A program made the position numbers and the translations under genes. This document shows, in pieces, positions 8,709 through 17,797 of a stretch of DNA of 64,000 bases (its first letter is position 1; the number at the start of each line of letters is the position of its first letter). The notes under the pieces are model-generated. The model saw only the letters and a program-made list of their open reading frames with translations, searched no databases and had not been told where the DNA came from. Origin of the DNA: Litchfieldella rifensis. Its GTDB lineage: Bacteria > Pseudomonadota > Gammaproteobacteria > Pseudomonadales > Halomonadaceae. Where the stretch lies: positions 1 through 64,000 of the forward strand of contig NZ_JBHRUG010000027.1 in the NCBI RefSeq assembly GCF_042646605.1, in the 5' to 3' direction.

Positions 8709-10286
8709 ATGACCGATATTCACGCCCATAAGATCCTGATCCTCGATTTCGGCTCCCAGTACACCCAGCTCATCGCGCGCCGGGTGCGCGAGATCGGTGT
8801 CTACTCCGAGGTCCGCGCCTTCGATATCACCGAGGCCGAGATCCGCGAGTACAACCCCAACGGCATCATCCTTGCCGGTGGGCCGGAGTCGGTCACCGAG
8901 CTGGATTCGCCGCGTGCGCCGCAGTGCGTGTTCGAGATGGGCCTGCCGGTGCTGGGCATCTGCTACGGCATGCAGACCATGGCCGAGCAGCTCGGCGGCG
9001 CCGTGGAGGGTTCCAAGAAGCGCGAGTTCGGCTACGCCCAGGTGCGCATCGACGCCGAGACCGCGCTGTTCAAGGACATCAAGGATCACGTCGACCACGT
9101 CACCGACAAGGCGCTGCTCGACGTGTGGATGAGCCACGGCGACAAGGTCGCCCAGGTGCCCGACACCTTCATCGTGACCGCCTCCACCCCGAGCTGCCCG
9201 ATCGCCGCCATGGCCTGGGAAGAGAAGCGGTTCTACGGCGTGCAGTTCCACCCCGAGGTCACCCATACCCTGCAGGGCCAGCGCATCCTCGAGCACTTCG
9301 TGCTGGGCATCTGCCAGGCCGAGCGGCTGTGGACCCCGGCACAGATCATCGAAGACCAGATCGCCCGCGTACGCGACCAGGTCGGCGACCGCCACGTGCT
9401 GCTCGGCCTCTCCGGCGGCGTCGATTCCTCGGTGGTCGCGGCGCTGCTGCACAAGGCGATCGGCGACCAGCTGACCTGCGTGTTCGTCGACAACGGCCTG
9501 CTGCGCAAGGACGAAGGCGAGCAGGTGATGGAAACCTTCGCCCGCCACATGGGCGTCAAGGTGATTCGTGTCGATGCCGAGGAGCTGTTCCTGTCCAAGC
9601 TCGAAGGCGTGAACGACCCCGAGGCCAAGCGCAAGATCATCGGCAACACCTTCATCGACGTGTTCGATGACGAGGCCAGCAAGATCGAAGGCGTCGAGTT
9701 CCTGGCCCAGGGCACCATCTACCCCGACGTGATCGAATCCGCCGCCTCCAAGACCGGCAAGGCCCACGTGATCAAGTCGCACCACAACGTCGGCGGCCTG
9801 CCCGAGACCATGAAGCTCAAGCTGGTCGAACCGCTTCGCGAACTGTTCAAGGACGAAGTGCGCCGCCTCGGCCTCGAACTCGGCCTGCCCTACGACATGG
9901 TCTACCGCCACCCCTTCCCGGGGCCGGGCCTGGGCGTGCGCATCCTCGGCGAAGTGAAGAAGGAATACGCCGACATCCTGCGCGAAGCCGACGCCATCTT
10001 CATCGAGGAACTGCACAACGCTGACTGGTACCACAAGACCAGCCAGGCCTTCGCCGTGTTCCTGCCGGTCAAATCCGTCGGCGTGGTCGGCGACGGCCGC
10101 CGCTACGAATGGGTCATCGCCCTGCGCGCCGTGGAAACCATCGACTTCATGACCGCAAGATGGGCCCACCTGCCGTATGAGCTGCTGGAGAAAGTCTCCA
10201 ACCGCATCATCAACGAGCTGGAAGGCGTTTCCCGCGTGACCTACGACGTGAGCAGCAAGCCGCCCGCGACGATCGAGTGGGAGTGA
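8709..10286 (+). CDS. guaA: GMP synthase (glutamine-hydrolysing)
   Basis: 525 residues, the family length. Converts XMP to GMP using ATP and glutamine. N-terminal class I amidotransferase with catalytic C85 (GICYGMQ) and the HPE triad (FHPEVTHT); ATP-pyrophosphatase domain with P-loop SGGVDSS at 235-241; C-terminal dimerisation domain ending PATIEWE. Its 3' end is a known integration hotspot for genomic islands, and an AT-rich insert follows here. A mutated piece of the gene occurs at 22031-22162. Confidence 0.98.
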   Translation: MTDIHAHKILILDFGSQYTQLIARRVREIGVYSEVRAFDITEAEIREYNPNGIILAGGPESVTELDSPRAPQCVFEMGLPVLGICYGMQTMAEQLGGAVEGSKKREFGYAQVRIDAETALFKDIKDHVDHVTDKALLDVWMSHGDKVAQVPDTFIVTASTPSCPIAAMAWEEKRFYGVQFHPEVTHTLQGQRILEHFVLGICQAERLWTPAQIIEDQIARVRDQVGDRHVLLGLSGGVDSSVVAALLHKAIGDQLTCVFVDNGLLRKDEGEQVMETFARHMGVKVIRVDAEELFLSKLEGVNDPEAKRKIIGNTFIDVFDDEASKIEGVEFLAQGTIYPDVIESAASKTGKAHVIKSHHNVGGLPETMKLKLVEPLRELFKDEVRRLGLELGLPYDMVYRHPFPGPGLGVRILGEVKKEYADILREADAIFIEELHNADWYHKTSQAFAVFLPVKSVGVVGDGRRYEWVIALRAVETIDFMTARWAHLPYELLEKVSNRIINELEGVSRVTYDVSSKPPATIEWE

Positions 10287-10332
10287 GTCGCGCCTAGGCT
10301 GAACGCCTGACACGGCTAAGCTGAGCGAGATC

Positions 10333-10362
10333 AAGGGTCTACCAAAGGGTAGGCCCTTTTTC
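10333..10362 (+). terminator. Intrinsic terminator of guaBA
   Basis: AAGGGTCTACC / GGTAGGCCCTT stem with one G-T pair, AAA-type loop, then a T-rich run (TTTTTCTTT). Confidence 0.85.
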
Positions 10363-10756
10363 TTTGCAATTCGTTACAGAGTTTAGTTAACTCAGGTTAA
10401 GGTCGCCGAGACGACCGCCGATAGAACAGGTAGTACAACGCAGACAGGGCTGTCGCAGGGAAAGGATGTCATCCCCGGGCGGTAGCATGTTGCTCCTTTA
10501 ATAATTTATCAATACTTGTCTTTCATATCTCAATCCCCGGAGATAATGCTTACTAAACCGACTTAAAATTTAAACCAAATTGCATGAGTGGTGCATTGAA
10601 AAAGCTTTGTCTTCGTTCAATATGATATTATATTGTGATTTTTGCTCGAAGAAGCTGGTATTTAAATTAATGAAGGTGGCCCTAGTATATTGATAAGCTT
10701 CATCTTTCGAGCTATTGTTTCTAATAAATACAGATTTTTTAAAATGGGGCTTTTTA

Positions 10757-11872
10757 GTGTCGAGAAAAAATACAACATTATGGGAGCTTGAAGAGCACTC
10801 TTTGGGTAAGCATCTGGTGCTAAAAAGCTATTTAAACGCATGGCTGCCTATACTTTCAAGATGGCATGGGAGACTTCTGATAATAGATGGCTTTGCAGGA
10901 CCCGGAGAGTATAATAACGGCCATGTTGGTTCGCCAATTATTGCGCTTGATGCCGCATTGCAGCATCGGCATCAAGCGGTTCGTGACCAAGAAATAGTCT
11001 TCTATTTTGTGGAGTCAAACAAGAAACGGATGGAGCATCTAAAGGCTCTTGTTGACGAGAAGTATCCATCATTGCCGAAAAATTTTATAGTTCGATATGC
11101 AAGTGCCACGTTCGATGGTGCTATGAGCGAATTACTTGGCTATGTTGAAGAGCAAAATAGGCAGTTAGCACCATGTTTCGCTATGATAGATCCCTTTGGT
11201 GTATCTGATACCCCTATGTCTCTAATTCACAGAATTCTGAAGAATCCAAAAGCTGAAATTTATATTTCAGTCATGTATGAGTTCATTAACCGGTTTCTTG
11301 GGTCAAGGGAATTTAGACCTCATCTGGATAATTTGTTCGGCAGTAATGATTGGTGCAGAGTTCAGTCAATATCTGACAGATCAGAGAGGAAAGAGTTTCT
11401 TTATGGGTTATATAAGGAAAAATTAAAAGAGTCAAGGGCTACTAATGCTGTTCACTTTGAGTTGTATAAAGGATATAGACATGTCTACAGTATATTCTTT
11501 GCAACACAATCATGGGTTGGCGCCGATAAAATGAAGGCGGCCATCTGGAGCATTGCTCCTTCTGGTGACTTCGTGTTTCGAGGGTCAGCGAACGATGAGT
11601 TTGATATTGCATCGCCAGATTTTAATCCCTTGATAAATGCCATTTCGGAAGAGTTCGCGAATCGCTGGGTTACACCGAAACAGATAGCCCAGTTTGTTGG
11701 ATCTGACCGAACGATCTATCATTCGTCTCAATTTAAGAAAAATGCTTTAAAGCCACTGGAAAAAAGCGGGAGGCTGATCATTCATCCTGATGATGCAGAT
11801 AAACGAACTCGGCGATTTACTTATAGGGACGATATTCGGCTTAGAATCATAGAGGAAGGCCAGAATACGTAG
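10757..11872 (+). CDS. tcmP: Three-Cys-motif partner protein TcmP (first copy)
   Basis: 371 residues from a GTG with GGGG seven bases upstream; an in-frame TTG at 10715 would add 14 residues. TcmP family features: HS-x-x-KH near residue 14, DGFAGPG at 44-50, FVE ending at E86, and IDPFG at 144-148. I read these as motifs I, II and IV of a class I SAM-methyltransferase-like fold; this fold assignment is inference. The last ~80 residues look like a winged helix (KQIAQFVGSDRTIYHS) with a basic tail. TcmP proteins are known to occur beside three-Cys (DUF5131) proteins, and one follows here 164 bases downstream. Confidence 0.85.
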   Translation: MSRKNTTLWELEEHSLGKHLVLKSYLNAWLPILSRWHGRLLIIDGFAGPGEYNNGHVGSPIIALDAALQHRHQAVRDQEIVFYFVESNKKRMEHLKALVDEKYPSLPKNFIVRYASATFDGAMSELLGYVEEQNRQLAPCFAMIDPFGVSDTPMSLIHRILKNPKAEIYISVMYEFINRFLGSREFRPHLDNLFGSNDWCRVQSISDRSERKEFLYGLYKEKLKESRATNAVHFELYKGYRHVYSIFFATQSWVGADKMKAAIWSIAPSGDFVFRGSANDEFDIASPDFNPLINAISEEFANRWVTPKQIAQFVGSDRTIYHSSQFKKNALKPLEKSGRLIIHPDDADKRTRRFTYRDDIRLRIIEEGQNT

Positions 11873-12036
11873 CCGAAGGATGAAATGATTATGTGCCTCG
11901 GATGGCTCGGGGGCACTGACTAATGCTATCGCGTTATCAAACTATTTTCATTTCCATTAATTCTGTATGTGCTAGTATAACTAGCATCTCTGCCATGTAA
12001 TATTATATACAGTGGTCTTCACTGATGGAGGCGATC

Positions 12037-12786
12037 ATGAGCAACAAGAGCACGATTGAGTGGACTGAGCACACGTGGAACCCTATGACAGGATGTACGA
12101 AGGTGTCCCCTGGTTGCAAGCACTGCTATGCAGAGGAGATGGCCAAACGTCTAAAGGCGATGGGAACTCCAGGATACGAGAATGGTTTTGAGCTCTCGCT
12201 TTTAATTGAGCGTCTTGACCAGCCTCTACGCAGGAAAAAGCCCACCAAGTATTTTGTTAATTCGATGAGTGATCTTTTTCATGAGGCTGTTCCGGATCAA
12301 TTCCTCGATAAAGTTTTTGATGTTATCGATCGTACTCCGCAGCACACATATCAAATCTTGACTAAGCGCGCTGATCGTATGGCCGACTACTTTTGGAGGC
12401 ATAAAGTTCCTGAAAATGCCTGGCTGGGTGTTTCTGTAGAAGATAAAAAATATGGTGTACCACGAATCGAGCATTTGAGAGCTGTTGATGCAACGGTCAG
12501 GTTTCTTTCTGTGGAGCCATTGCTCGAGGACATAGGTGTCGTTGAGCTTGCTGATATTCATTGGGTTATCGTTGGTGGAGAGTCAGGTCGTAATGCCAGA
12601 CCTCTGAAGGAGGAATGGGTCGACAATATTCGACGTCAATGTGAGACTCAAGACGTTGCCTTTTTCTTTAAGCAATGGGGGACATGGGGTGCTGATGGAA
12701 AGAAGAGAAACAAGAAGGCAAATGGGCGTGAATTCCAAGGCCGAGTCTGGGATGAGATGCCACGTATTTCGATAAAAACTCTGTAG
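12037..12786 (+). CDS. Three-Cys-motif protein, phage Gp37/Gp68 family (DUF5131)
   Basis: 249 residues. The ATG at 12037 has GGAGG five bases upstream and gives the usual MSNKSTIEWTE family start; an earlier ATG at 12025 lacks such a site. Diagnostic C20-x6-C27-x2-C30 (CTKVSPGCKHCYAEEMA), then NSMSDLFHE, LTKRADRM, GVSVE, VGGESG and a C-terminal FFFKQWG. The spaced Cys triplet and barrel-like strand pattern suggest an Fe-S, radical-SAM-like enzyme, but no activity is known to me. It sits between two TcmP genes. Confidence 0.88.
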   Translation: MSNKSTIEWTEHTWNPMTGCTKVSPGCKHCYAEEMAKRLKAMGTPGYENGFELSLLIERLDQPLRRKKPTKYFVNSMSDLFHEAVPDQFLDKVFDVIDRTPQHTYQILTKRADRMADYFWRHKVPENAWLGVSVEDKKYGVPRIEHLRAVDATVRFLSVEPLLEDIGVVELADIHWVIVGGESGRNARPLKEEWVDNIRRQCETQDVAFFFKQWGTWGADGKKRNKKANGREFQGRVWDEMPRISIKTL

Positions 12787-12827
12787 TTATATCCGTTTTC
12801 ATACTAAAAATCATAAAAGGCGGCTGT

Positions 12828-14087
12828 ATGCCAAAGAAAAATGGATATGATTGGTCGGATATTTCCAGTCCACCTGTGTTGGATAGTCACAGCTCAGTGA
12901 AGCATGAAATAATGTGTGACTATCTTAGGAGATATATAGCAGTTTTCACCAAAAACCCAAATGTAGATAGAGTTCGAATTAATATTATAGACGGCTTTGC
13001 GGGAGGTGGACGCTATCGTTCACCCGTAGGCTCGGAGATACTTCCTGGCTCTCCGGTGCGTTTAATGCGGGCAATGAAAACTGCAGAAGCTGAAATAAAT
13101 GCATGTGGCAGGATCAAGCCTTTTACTTTAGATGCTAACTACTACTTTGTTGAAATTGATAGAGGGGCAGTAGAGCAATTAAGGTTTTCTTTAGCTGAGT
13201 TTGGTCTATCCAGCGAAAAGAATGTTCATGTCTTTCATGATAATTTCCTCGCGGTTTTGCCAAAAATTTGTATAGACATTAAGAGTAGAAGCAGAAAGCC
13301 CAGGAATATTTTTATTTTAGATCAATATGGGTATAAAGATGTTCCACCCTGTGTGCTTAGGAATTTGTTCTGGCTTTTTCCAAGTGGAACTGAGGTGATT
13401 CTAACATTCTCAACCGATAGCCTTATAAATTATATTTCCACCAAGCCGAATTTTGTCAGAACTTTGGAAAAGCTCAATTTGGAAGGGCTTCTTAAGCATC
13501 CGGATCTGCAGGATTCTATAGAGATAAAACAAAGTCGATTACTCATAGAGCAGTTGTTATATGAAGAAATTCAGAGTCAATGTGGTGCTTCTTTCTATAC
13601 ACCTTTTTTCATTGTGTCGCGTAAGAGCAATCGAGCGTATTGGCTGATTCATTTGTCATCACATCCGACAGCACGCAATGAAATGTTGTTGACGCATTGG
13701 AAGAATCAGAATGCGTTTGAGCATCATGGTACTAATGGGCTCAACATGATGCTGGGGTATGATCCTACGTTTGAGGCTATTGCGGATCAGCAGACTTTTG
13801 ACTTTTATTTCGATGATGATGCGGACCATAGGGTATTGAATGCATTGGTTGAGGATATACCTGAATTTTTAGCTGCATCCGAGATTTTTACAGTACAAGA
13901 ATTGGTTTTCAAGACGTGCAATAGGTCTCCGGCTACTCTCGACCAATATAAGCATGCTCTTTTTCGGTTGCAACAAACAAAAGTGCTTAAAGTGCTGACA
14001 GCTAATGGGAAAATGCGAAGATCAGCCAATTCCATATCGCTTGAGGACCATTTGCTCGTCACTAATCAATTATTCTTGCTTTTTTGA
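12828..14087 (+). CDS. tcmP: Three-Cys-motif partner protein TcmP (second, divergent copy)
   Basis: 419 residues; starts 41 bases after the DUF5131 gene with AAAGGCGG upstream, so probably in the same operon. It shares the order of motifs with the first TcmP: HS-x-x-KH at 21-26, DGFAGGG at 55-61, FVEID with E109, and LDQYG at 164-168 in place of IDPFG. It also ends in a winged-helix-like region (FTVQELVFKTC onward). Overall similarity to the first copy is low, so the two are distinct subfamilies, not a recent duplication. Confidence 0.82.
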   Translation: MPKKNGYDWSDISSPPVLDSHSSVKHEIMCDYLRRYIAVFTKNPNVDRVRINIIDGFAGGGRYRSPVGSEILPGSPVRLMRAMKTAEAEINACGRIKPFTLDANYYFVEIDRGAVEQLRFSLAEFGLSSEKNVHVFHDNFLAVLPKICIDIKSRSRKPRNIFILDQYGYKDVPPCVLRNLFWLFPSGTEVILTFSTDSLINYISTKPNFVRTLEKLNLEGLLKHPDLQDSIEIKQSRLLIEQLLYEEIQSQCGASFYTPFFIVSRKSNRAYWLIHLSSHPTARNEMLLTHWKNQNAFEHHGTNGLNMMLGYDPTFEAIADQQTFDFYFDDDADHRVLNALVEDIPEFLAASEIFTVQELVFKTCNRSPATLDQYKHALFRLQQTKVLKVLTANGKMRRSANSISLEDHLLVTNQLFLLF

Positions 14088-14300
14088 TTACATGCTAGCC
14101 CCTGCATCAACGACGATAAATCCCCAACTCGATCATGCGGTGATGGCAATAGATTGGCAATGTTGATTTTCAATCGAATAAGCGTCATAACCTGCTTGAT
14201 ATTTCATGCTTGAGCAGAGGCGTGTTGATTGCTGCTCAGTACTACCTCTAACCCGTGCCTCATGATGTCGGTATCGATTGCCTGACATCCCTAGCATCAC

Positions 14301-14329
14301 TTGCAGTAACTGTCGAATGTTGGTAGAAT
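14301..14329 (+). promoter_or_regulatory. Promoter of the retron RNA
   Basis: TTGCAG (14301-14306) and TAGAAT (14324-14329) with a 17-base spacer. The predicted transcription start, 6-8 bases downstream, falls at the first base of the a1 repeat, which supports both calls. Confidence 0.65.
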
Positions 14330-14335
14330 CAGGAT

Positions 14336-14465
14336 TGGCTTATGGGCAGATTTTGGATCGCGTATCGCGATCAGTGACAACATGGTCCGAGTGGATCGCC
14401 CTTAAGAAGACTTTCCGCTGTTCGATAGTCCCTCCTTGAAAATGCGTAGGAGTGCCCATAAGCCA
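14336..14465 (+). ncRNA. Retron msr-msd RNA, Ec67 type
   Basis: A perfect 13-bp inverted repeat, TGGCTTATGGGCA (14336-14348) and TGCCCATAAGCCA (14453-14465), forms the a1/a2 stem. The next base, G14349 in GCAGATTT, is the expected branching guanosine, as in Ec67. The msr then has a perfect 7-bp hairpin GATCGCG-TAT-CGCGATC (14356-14372) followed by CAGTG, also Ec67-like. By comparison with remembered Ec67 RNA, the msd template would run about 14384-14451, giving ~68 nt of cDNA. It ends 25 bases before the reverse transcriptase gene. Exact cDNA ends are inferred. Confidence 0.88.
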
Positions 14466-14490
14466 TTTTCCTACTGTGTAAAGCGATACT

Positions 14491-16257
14491 ATGTCGAAAA
14501 TTGAAGCTTTGATAAGTGCAAGAACGAAGGCTGACCTTGCACACCTGCTAGGTGTAAAGACATCGTTTTTAACATACGTTCTCTATGTGTTAAAACCGTC
14601 TACGCAATATGAGAAATTCGAAATTCCCAAGAAAAGCGGTGGGGTGCGAACAATCTGGGCGCCTTCTGAGAAATTAAAAAGCCTTCAGGCCGAGCTTTCA
14701 ATTCTTCTACAAGATTGCATTGAAGAAATTGAGGGAGTGAGAGCGGAGGAGGGTGATGACTCCACATCTACACTTTCCCATGGTTTCGTTAGAGGTCATT
14801 CCATTATTACAAACGCTATGCAGCATCTGAACAAGAAGAATGTTTTAAATGTAGATCTGAAGGATTTTTTTGATAGCTTCAACTTTGGTCGAGTGAGAGG
14901 CTTCTTTATAAAAAACAAAAATTTCCATCTTGAACCAAGCATCGCAACTGTTATCGCGCAAATTTCTTGTCATGACGACAAGCTTCCCCAAGGGAGTCCT
15001 TGTTCTCCTGTAATTACTAATCTTATAACGCATGCACTAGATGTTAGGTTGGCAACTCTGGCTAAAAAGCATTCTTGTAGTTACTCAAGGTATGCTGACG
15101 ACATTACTTTCTCGACACGGAAAAAAATATTTCCTCCCCAAATCATGCGACATGAGGGTGGAGTGTATCTCCCCGGGAAACGGTTTATAAGCGAAATCCG
15201 ACGAGCCGGATTTGAAATAAATCACGGTAAAACAAGAATTTTATACAAAGACTCTCGGCAGGAAGTTACAGGACTTGTCGCCAACCAAAAGCCTAGCGTA
15301 AAATCCGAATATTGGAGAACTGCTAAGGCCCAGTGTCACGCTCTTTTTCAAAATGGAACTTTCACTAAAGAAGTCAACGGCGTAATGCTAGCAGGCAGTA
15401 TTAACGAATTAGAAGGAAAATTAAATTTTATCGACCAAATTGACCACTTTAACAGGCTAAGGTCACGAAAAAAACCTGACCCTATTTACGTTATAAGGAA
15501 CCATGGATATAAACAGGACGAGTTGCTAAGCGGAAGAGAAAGAACATTTAGCAGATTTTTATATTACCGATGGTTCTATGGAAATAAAAAAGCGACTATT
15601 TTGTGCGAAGGAAAAACTGATAACGTGTATTTAAAGGCGGCAATAAGTAGGCTGGCTACTCGTTATCCAAAGCTGGTTAAACCTGAGACGACTACCCAAA
15701 AGTATGAGCTGCTTGTCTCCTTCTTTAAATACACGGCAAGAACTCGCTTTTTCCTGAATCTACATGGCGGAACACCATACATAGATTTGTTTATAAAGTC
15801 GTTTAATGAAAAGCAAGGCTTTTACAGTGCTCCAAATCCCGAGAAGCCTGTGATAATAGTAATGGATAACGATTCGGGGTTTAACGATACATTTAATTTG
15901 CTAAAAAAGATGAATGCTACTCCTTATCCCAGTACACTGAAAAAGAATAACTTCAGGAACTCGGAATTCATTCATGTTGGACAAAATTTGTACGTTGTGC
16001 TAACTCCTCTCGGAGCAGCGGGAAAAGAAACCGCAATCGAAGACCTCTTCAGCAAAAAAGTGCTGGGCGAGAAAGTAAGCGGAAAGACATTCAACCCATG
16101 CGACAAAACAAGAGACAATGCTAAAGAATATGGGAAGGAAGTGTTCGCCAAGAGGGTGGTCTTGGCTAAAAAAGACAGTATTAGTTTTTCAGGATTTAAA
16201 CCAATTTTAAAACGGATCGTGCAGTGTATCGATCATTACGAATCAATAAGGCCTTAG
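14491..16257 (+). CDS. Retron Ec67-family reverse transcriptase fused to TOPRIM domain
   Basis: 588 residues. Reverse transcriptase domain (about 30-325): metal-binding D122 in NVDLKDFFDSF, LPQGSPCSP at 165-173, catalytic YADD at 201-204, and the retron-specific VTG motif at 259-261 followed by LVANQKPSV. C-terminal TOPRIM domain (about 365-500): acidic E373 in LCEGKTD and D459-N-D461. This fusion is the architecture of Ec67, where the TOPRIM nuclease is the toxic effector released when phage disturbs the msDNA-RT complex; abortive-infection defence is therefore likely. All key residues are present. The msr-msd lies immediately upstream, and no separate accessory gene is needed. Confidence 0.95.
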   Translation: MSKIEALISARTKADLAHLLGVKTSFLTYVLYVLKPSTQYEKFEIPKKSGGVRTIWAPSEKLKSLQAELSILLQDCIEEIEGVRAEEGDDSTSTLSHGFVRGHSIITNAMQHLNKKNVLNVDLKDFFDSFNFGRVRGFFIKNKNFHLEPSIATVIAQISCHDDKLPQGSPCSPVITNLITHALDVRLATLAKKHSCSYSRYADDITFSTRKKIFPPQIMRHEGGVYLPGKRFISEIRRAGFEINHGKTRILYKDSRQEVTGLVANQKPSVKSEYWRTAKAQCHALFQNGTFTKEVNGVMLAGSINELEGKLNFIDQIDHFNRLRSRKKPDPIYVIRNHGYKQDELLSGRERTFSRFLYYRWFYGNKKATILCEGKTDNVYLKAAISRLATRYPKLVKPETTTQKYELLVSFFKYTARTRFFLNLHGGTPYIDLFIKSFNEKQGFYSAPNPEKPVIIVMDNDSGFNDTFNLLKKMNATPYPSTLKKNNFRNSEFIHVGQNLYVVLTPLGAAGKETAIEDLFSKKVLGEKVSGKTFNPCDKTRDNAKEYGKEVFAKRVVLAKKDSISFSGFKPILKRIVQCIDHYESIRP

Positions 16258-16510
16258 CTAAAGGGGCTGGAATGATTTCCTGCTAGTGTGCTCATTATCT
16301 ATTTGGAACGCAGGGCATCGCTGCTCCTTTATTTGATTTTTTGGCTTTACGAGTATTTGTGTGCAATTAAAAAGTTATTTAATCTATTATAATGTTGCGT
16401 AGCTGACATGGCCGCTTGCCGAGCTGTCACTGTGGTGAATGGTTGCGGTCAAGTGAGCAAGGGGTTTGAGTATCCCTTTACTCGGATCCAATCAGTGCAT
16501 GAATCTACAT

Positions 16511-16539
16511 AAAGCGGGCGCCTCAAGGGCGCCCGCTTT
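16511..16539. terminator. Bidirectional terminator-like hairpin
   Basis: Perfect 12-bp stem AAAGCGGGCGCC / GGCGCCCGCTTT with a five-base loop. It sits 17 bases past the stop of the oxidoreductase on the minus strand and also ends the AT-rich island on the plus strand. The stretch from 16258 to 16510 has no gene; a TATAAT at 16388 has no gene to serve. Confidence 0.75.
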
Positions 16540-16555
16540 CGTTATGACTTAGCCT

Positions 16556-17797
16556 TCAGAAGCGGTCGACGCGGAACGGGGCCATATCCACCGCGGGCTC
16601 TTCGCCATCCATCATCTGCGCGAGCAGTTCGCCGGTGGCCGGACCCAGGGTAAAGCCCTGATGGCCGTGGCCGAAGGCGAGCCATAGCCCCTCCATGTTG
16701 GGGGCCGGGCCGATCACCGGCTTCATGTCGGGCAGGCAGGGGCGGGCGCCTTTCCAGGGCTGGCTGTCGCGACGCTTGCCCAGCGGGAACAGCTTGCGTG
16801 CCACTTTCTCGGCGGCGGCCAGCTGCTTGTACTGGGGCGGCGATTCCAGGTCGGCAAGCTCGGCGCCGGTGGTCAGGCGAATGCCGGCGCGCATCGGCTC
16901 GAGCAGGAAGCCCTTCTCGGCGTCCATCACCCAGTGGTTGAGCTTGGCTTCCCCTTCGGCGGAGTAGTGCATGTGGTAGCCGCGCTTCACGAACAGCGGC
17001 ACTTTCATGCCCAGCCTTCCCAGCAGTTCTCCGGCCCAGGGGCCCAGGGCCACCACAACCTCATCTGCCTCCAGGGGGCCTTCGCTGGTATTGACCCGCC
17101 AGCCGCCTTCTATCTGGAGCACATCCTCGACGCTGGCCTGCATCACACGGCCGCCCTGCTCGGCAAAGCTGCGGGCGTAGGCCTGCACCAGGCCGCCCGG
17201 GTCCGAGACCATCCAAGGCTGCGTCCAGTAGATCGCTCCGATCAGCCCTTTGCCCAGATGCGGCTCCTTGGCGTAGAGCGCCTCGGCATCAAGCACCTCA
17301 TACTCGACCCCGAAGCGCTCGTGGTTCTCCCGGGCCGTTTCCTGGCGCTCCTCGAACTCCTTGCGGGTGCGGTAAAGCTCCAGCCAGCCGCCCTTGCGTA
17401 CCAGCGCTTCGGCGCCGGCGGCCTCTATCATCGGCGCGTGGGCATCCTGGCAGCGCATGATCAGCGACGCCCACTCGTTTACGATGCGCTCGTAGCGCTT
17501 ACCGCTCGAGTTCAGCCAGTAGTTCAGCAGCGGGCCCGCCGCGTTCATCATGCCGGTGGGGCGGTAGCGGATATCCACCTTGCGGTTGGGCAGCACCCGC
17601 AGCAGGGTGCCGATATCCCGGGGGAAGGCGTAGGGGCGCACCGCCTCGCGCTGGATGATGCCGGCATTGCCGAAGGAGGTCTCGAGCCCCGGCTCGCGGC
17701 GGTCCACCAGCGTGACGTCATGACCGCGACGCACCAGATGCCAGGCCACTGAAACGCCGACCATGCCGGCACCAAGAACGATGATATTGCGGGCCAT
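16556..17797 (-). CDS. FAD-dependent oxidoreductase, D-amino acid dehydrogenase (DadA) type
   Basis: 413 residues from the ATG that gives MARNIIVLGAGMVG; longer in-frame starts precede a fold-starting strand and are less likely. FAD-binding GAGMVG at 9-14 and an acidic ribose-binding residue at the end of the second strand. DAO-family C-terminus with RPCLPDMKPVIGPAPN and GHGHQGFTLGPATGELLA. The family deaminates D-amino acids and passes electrons to the respiratory chain. The exact substrate cannot be told; N-methyl amino acids or glycine betaine breakdown products are other options in a halophile. Confidence 0.85.
   Translation of the reverse strand: MARNIIVLGAGMVGVSVAWHLVRRGHDVTLVDRREPGLETSFGNAGIIQREAVRPYAFPRDIGTLLRVLPNRKVDIRYRPTGMMNAAGPLLNYWLNSSGKRYERIVNEWASLIMRCQDAHAPMIEAAGAEALVRKGGWLELYRTRKEFEERQETARENHERFGVEYEVLDAEALYAKEPHLGKGLIGAIYWTQPWMVSDPGGLVQAYARSFAEQGGRVMQASVEDVLQIEGGWRVNTSEGPLEADEVVVALGPWAGELLGRLGMKVPLFVKRGYHMHYSAEGEAKLNHWVMDAEKGFLLEPMRAGIRLTTGAELADLESPPQYKQLAAAEKVARKLFPLGKRRDSQPWKGARPCLPDMKPVIGPAPNMEGLWLAFGHGHQGFTLGPATGELLAQMMDGEEPAVDMAPFRVDRF

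Larger units (their letters stand above)
10363..16510. other. AT-rich defence-type genomic island downstream of guaA
   Basis: Base composition drops sharply after the guaA terminator and recovers at the terminator near 16511. Codon use changes with it (frequent AAA, TTT, ATA, AGA). It contains TcmP, DUF5131, TcmP and a retron, all on the plus strand. The first ~390 bases (10363-10756) hold no recognisable gene, only AT-rich sequence. No integrase, transposase or clear flanking repeat was found, so the boundaries rest on composition. Confidence 0.75.

Noticed and set aside
8646..10334. 562-codon open frame antisense to guaA
   Set aside because: Same effect; the protein is low-complexity in A, G, V, D and H and mirrors guaA codons.
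16380..16400. TATAAT promoter at 16388
   Set aside because: AT-rich sequence makes a chance match likely; there is no plus-strand gene downstream before the terminator.
10363..16510. Prophage
   Set aside because: The Gp37/Gp68 family name comes from phages, but no structural, lysis, replication or integrase gene is present.
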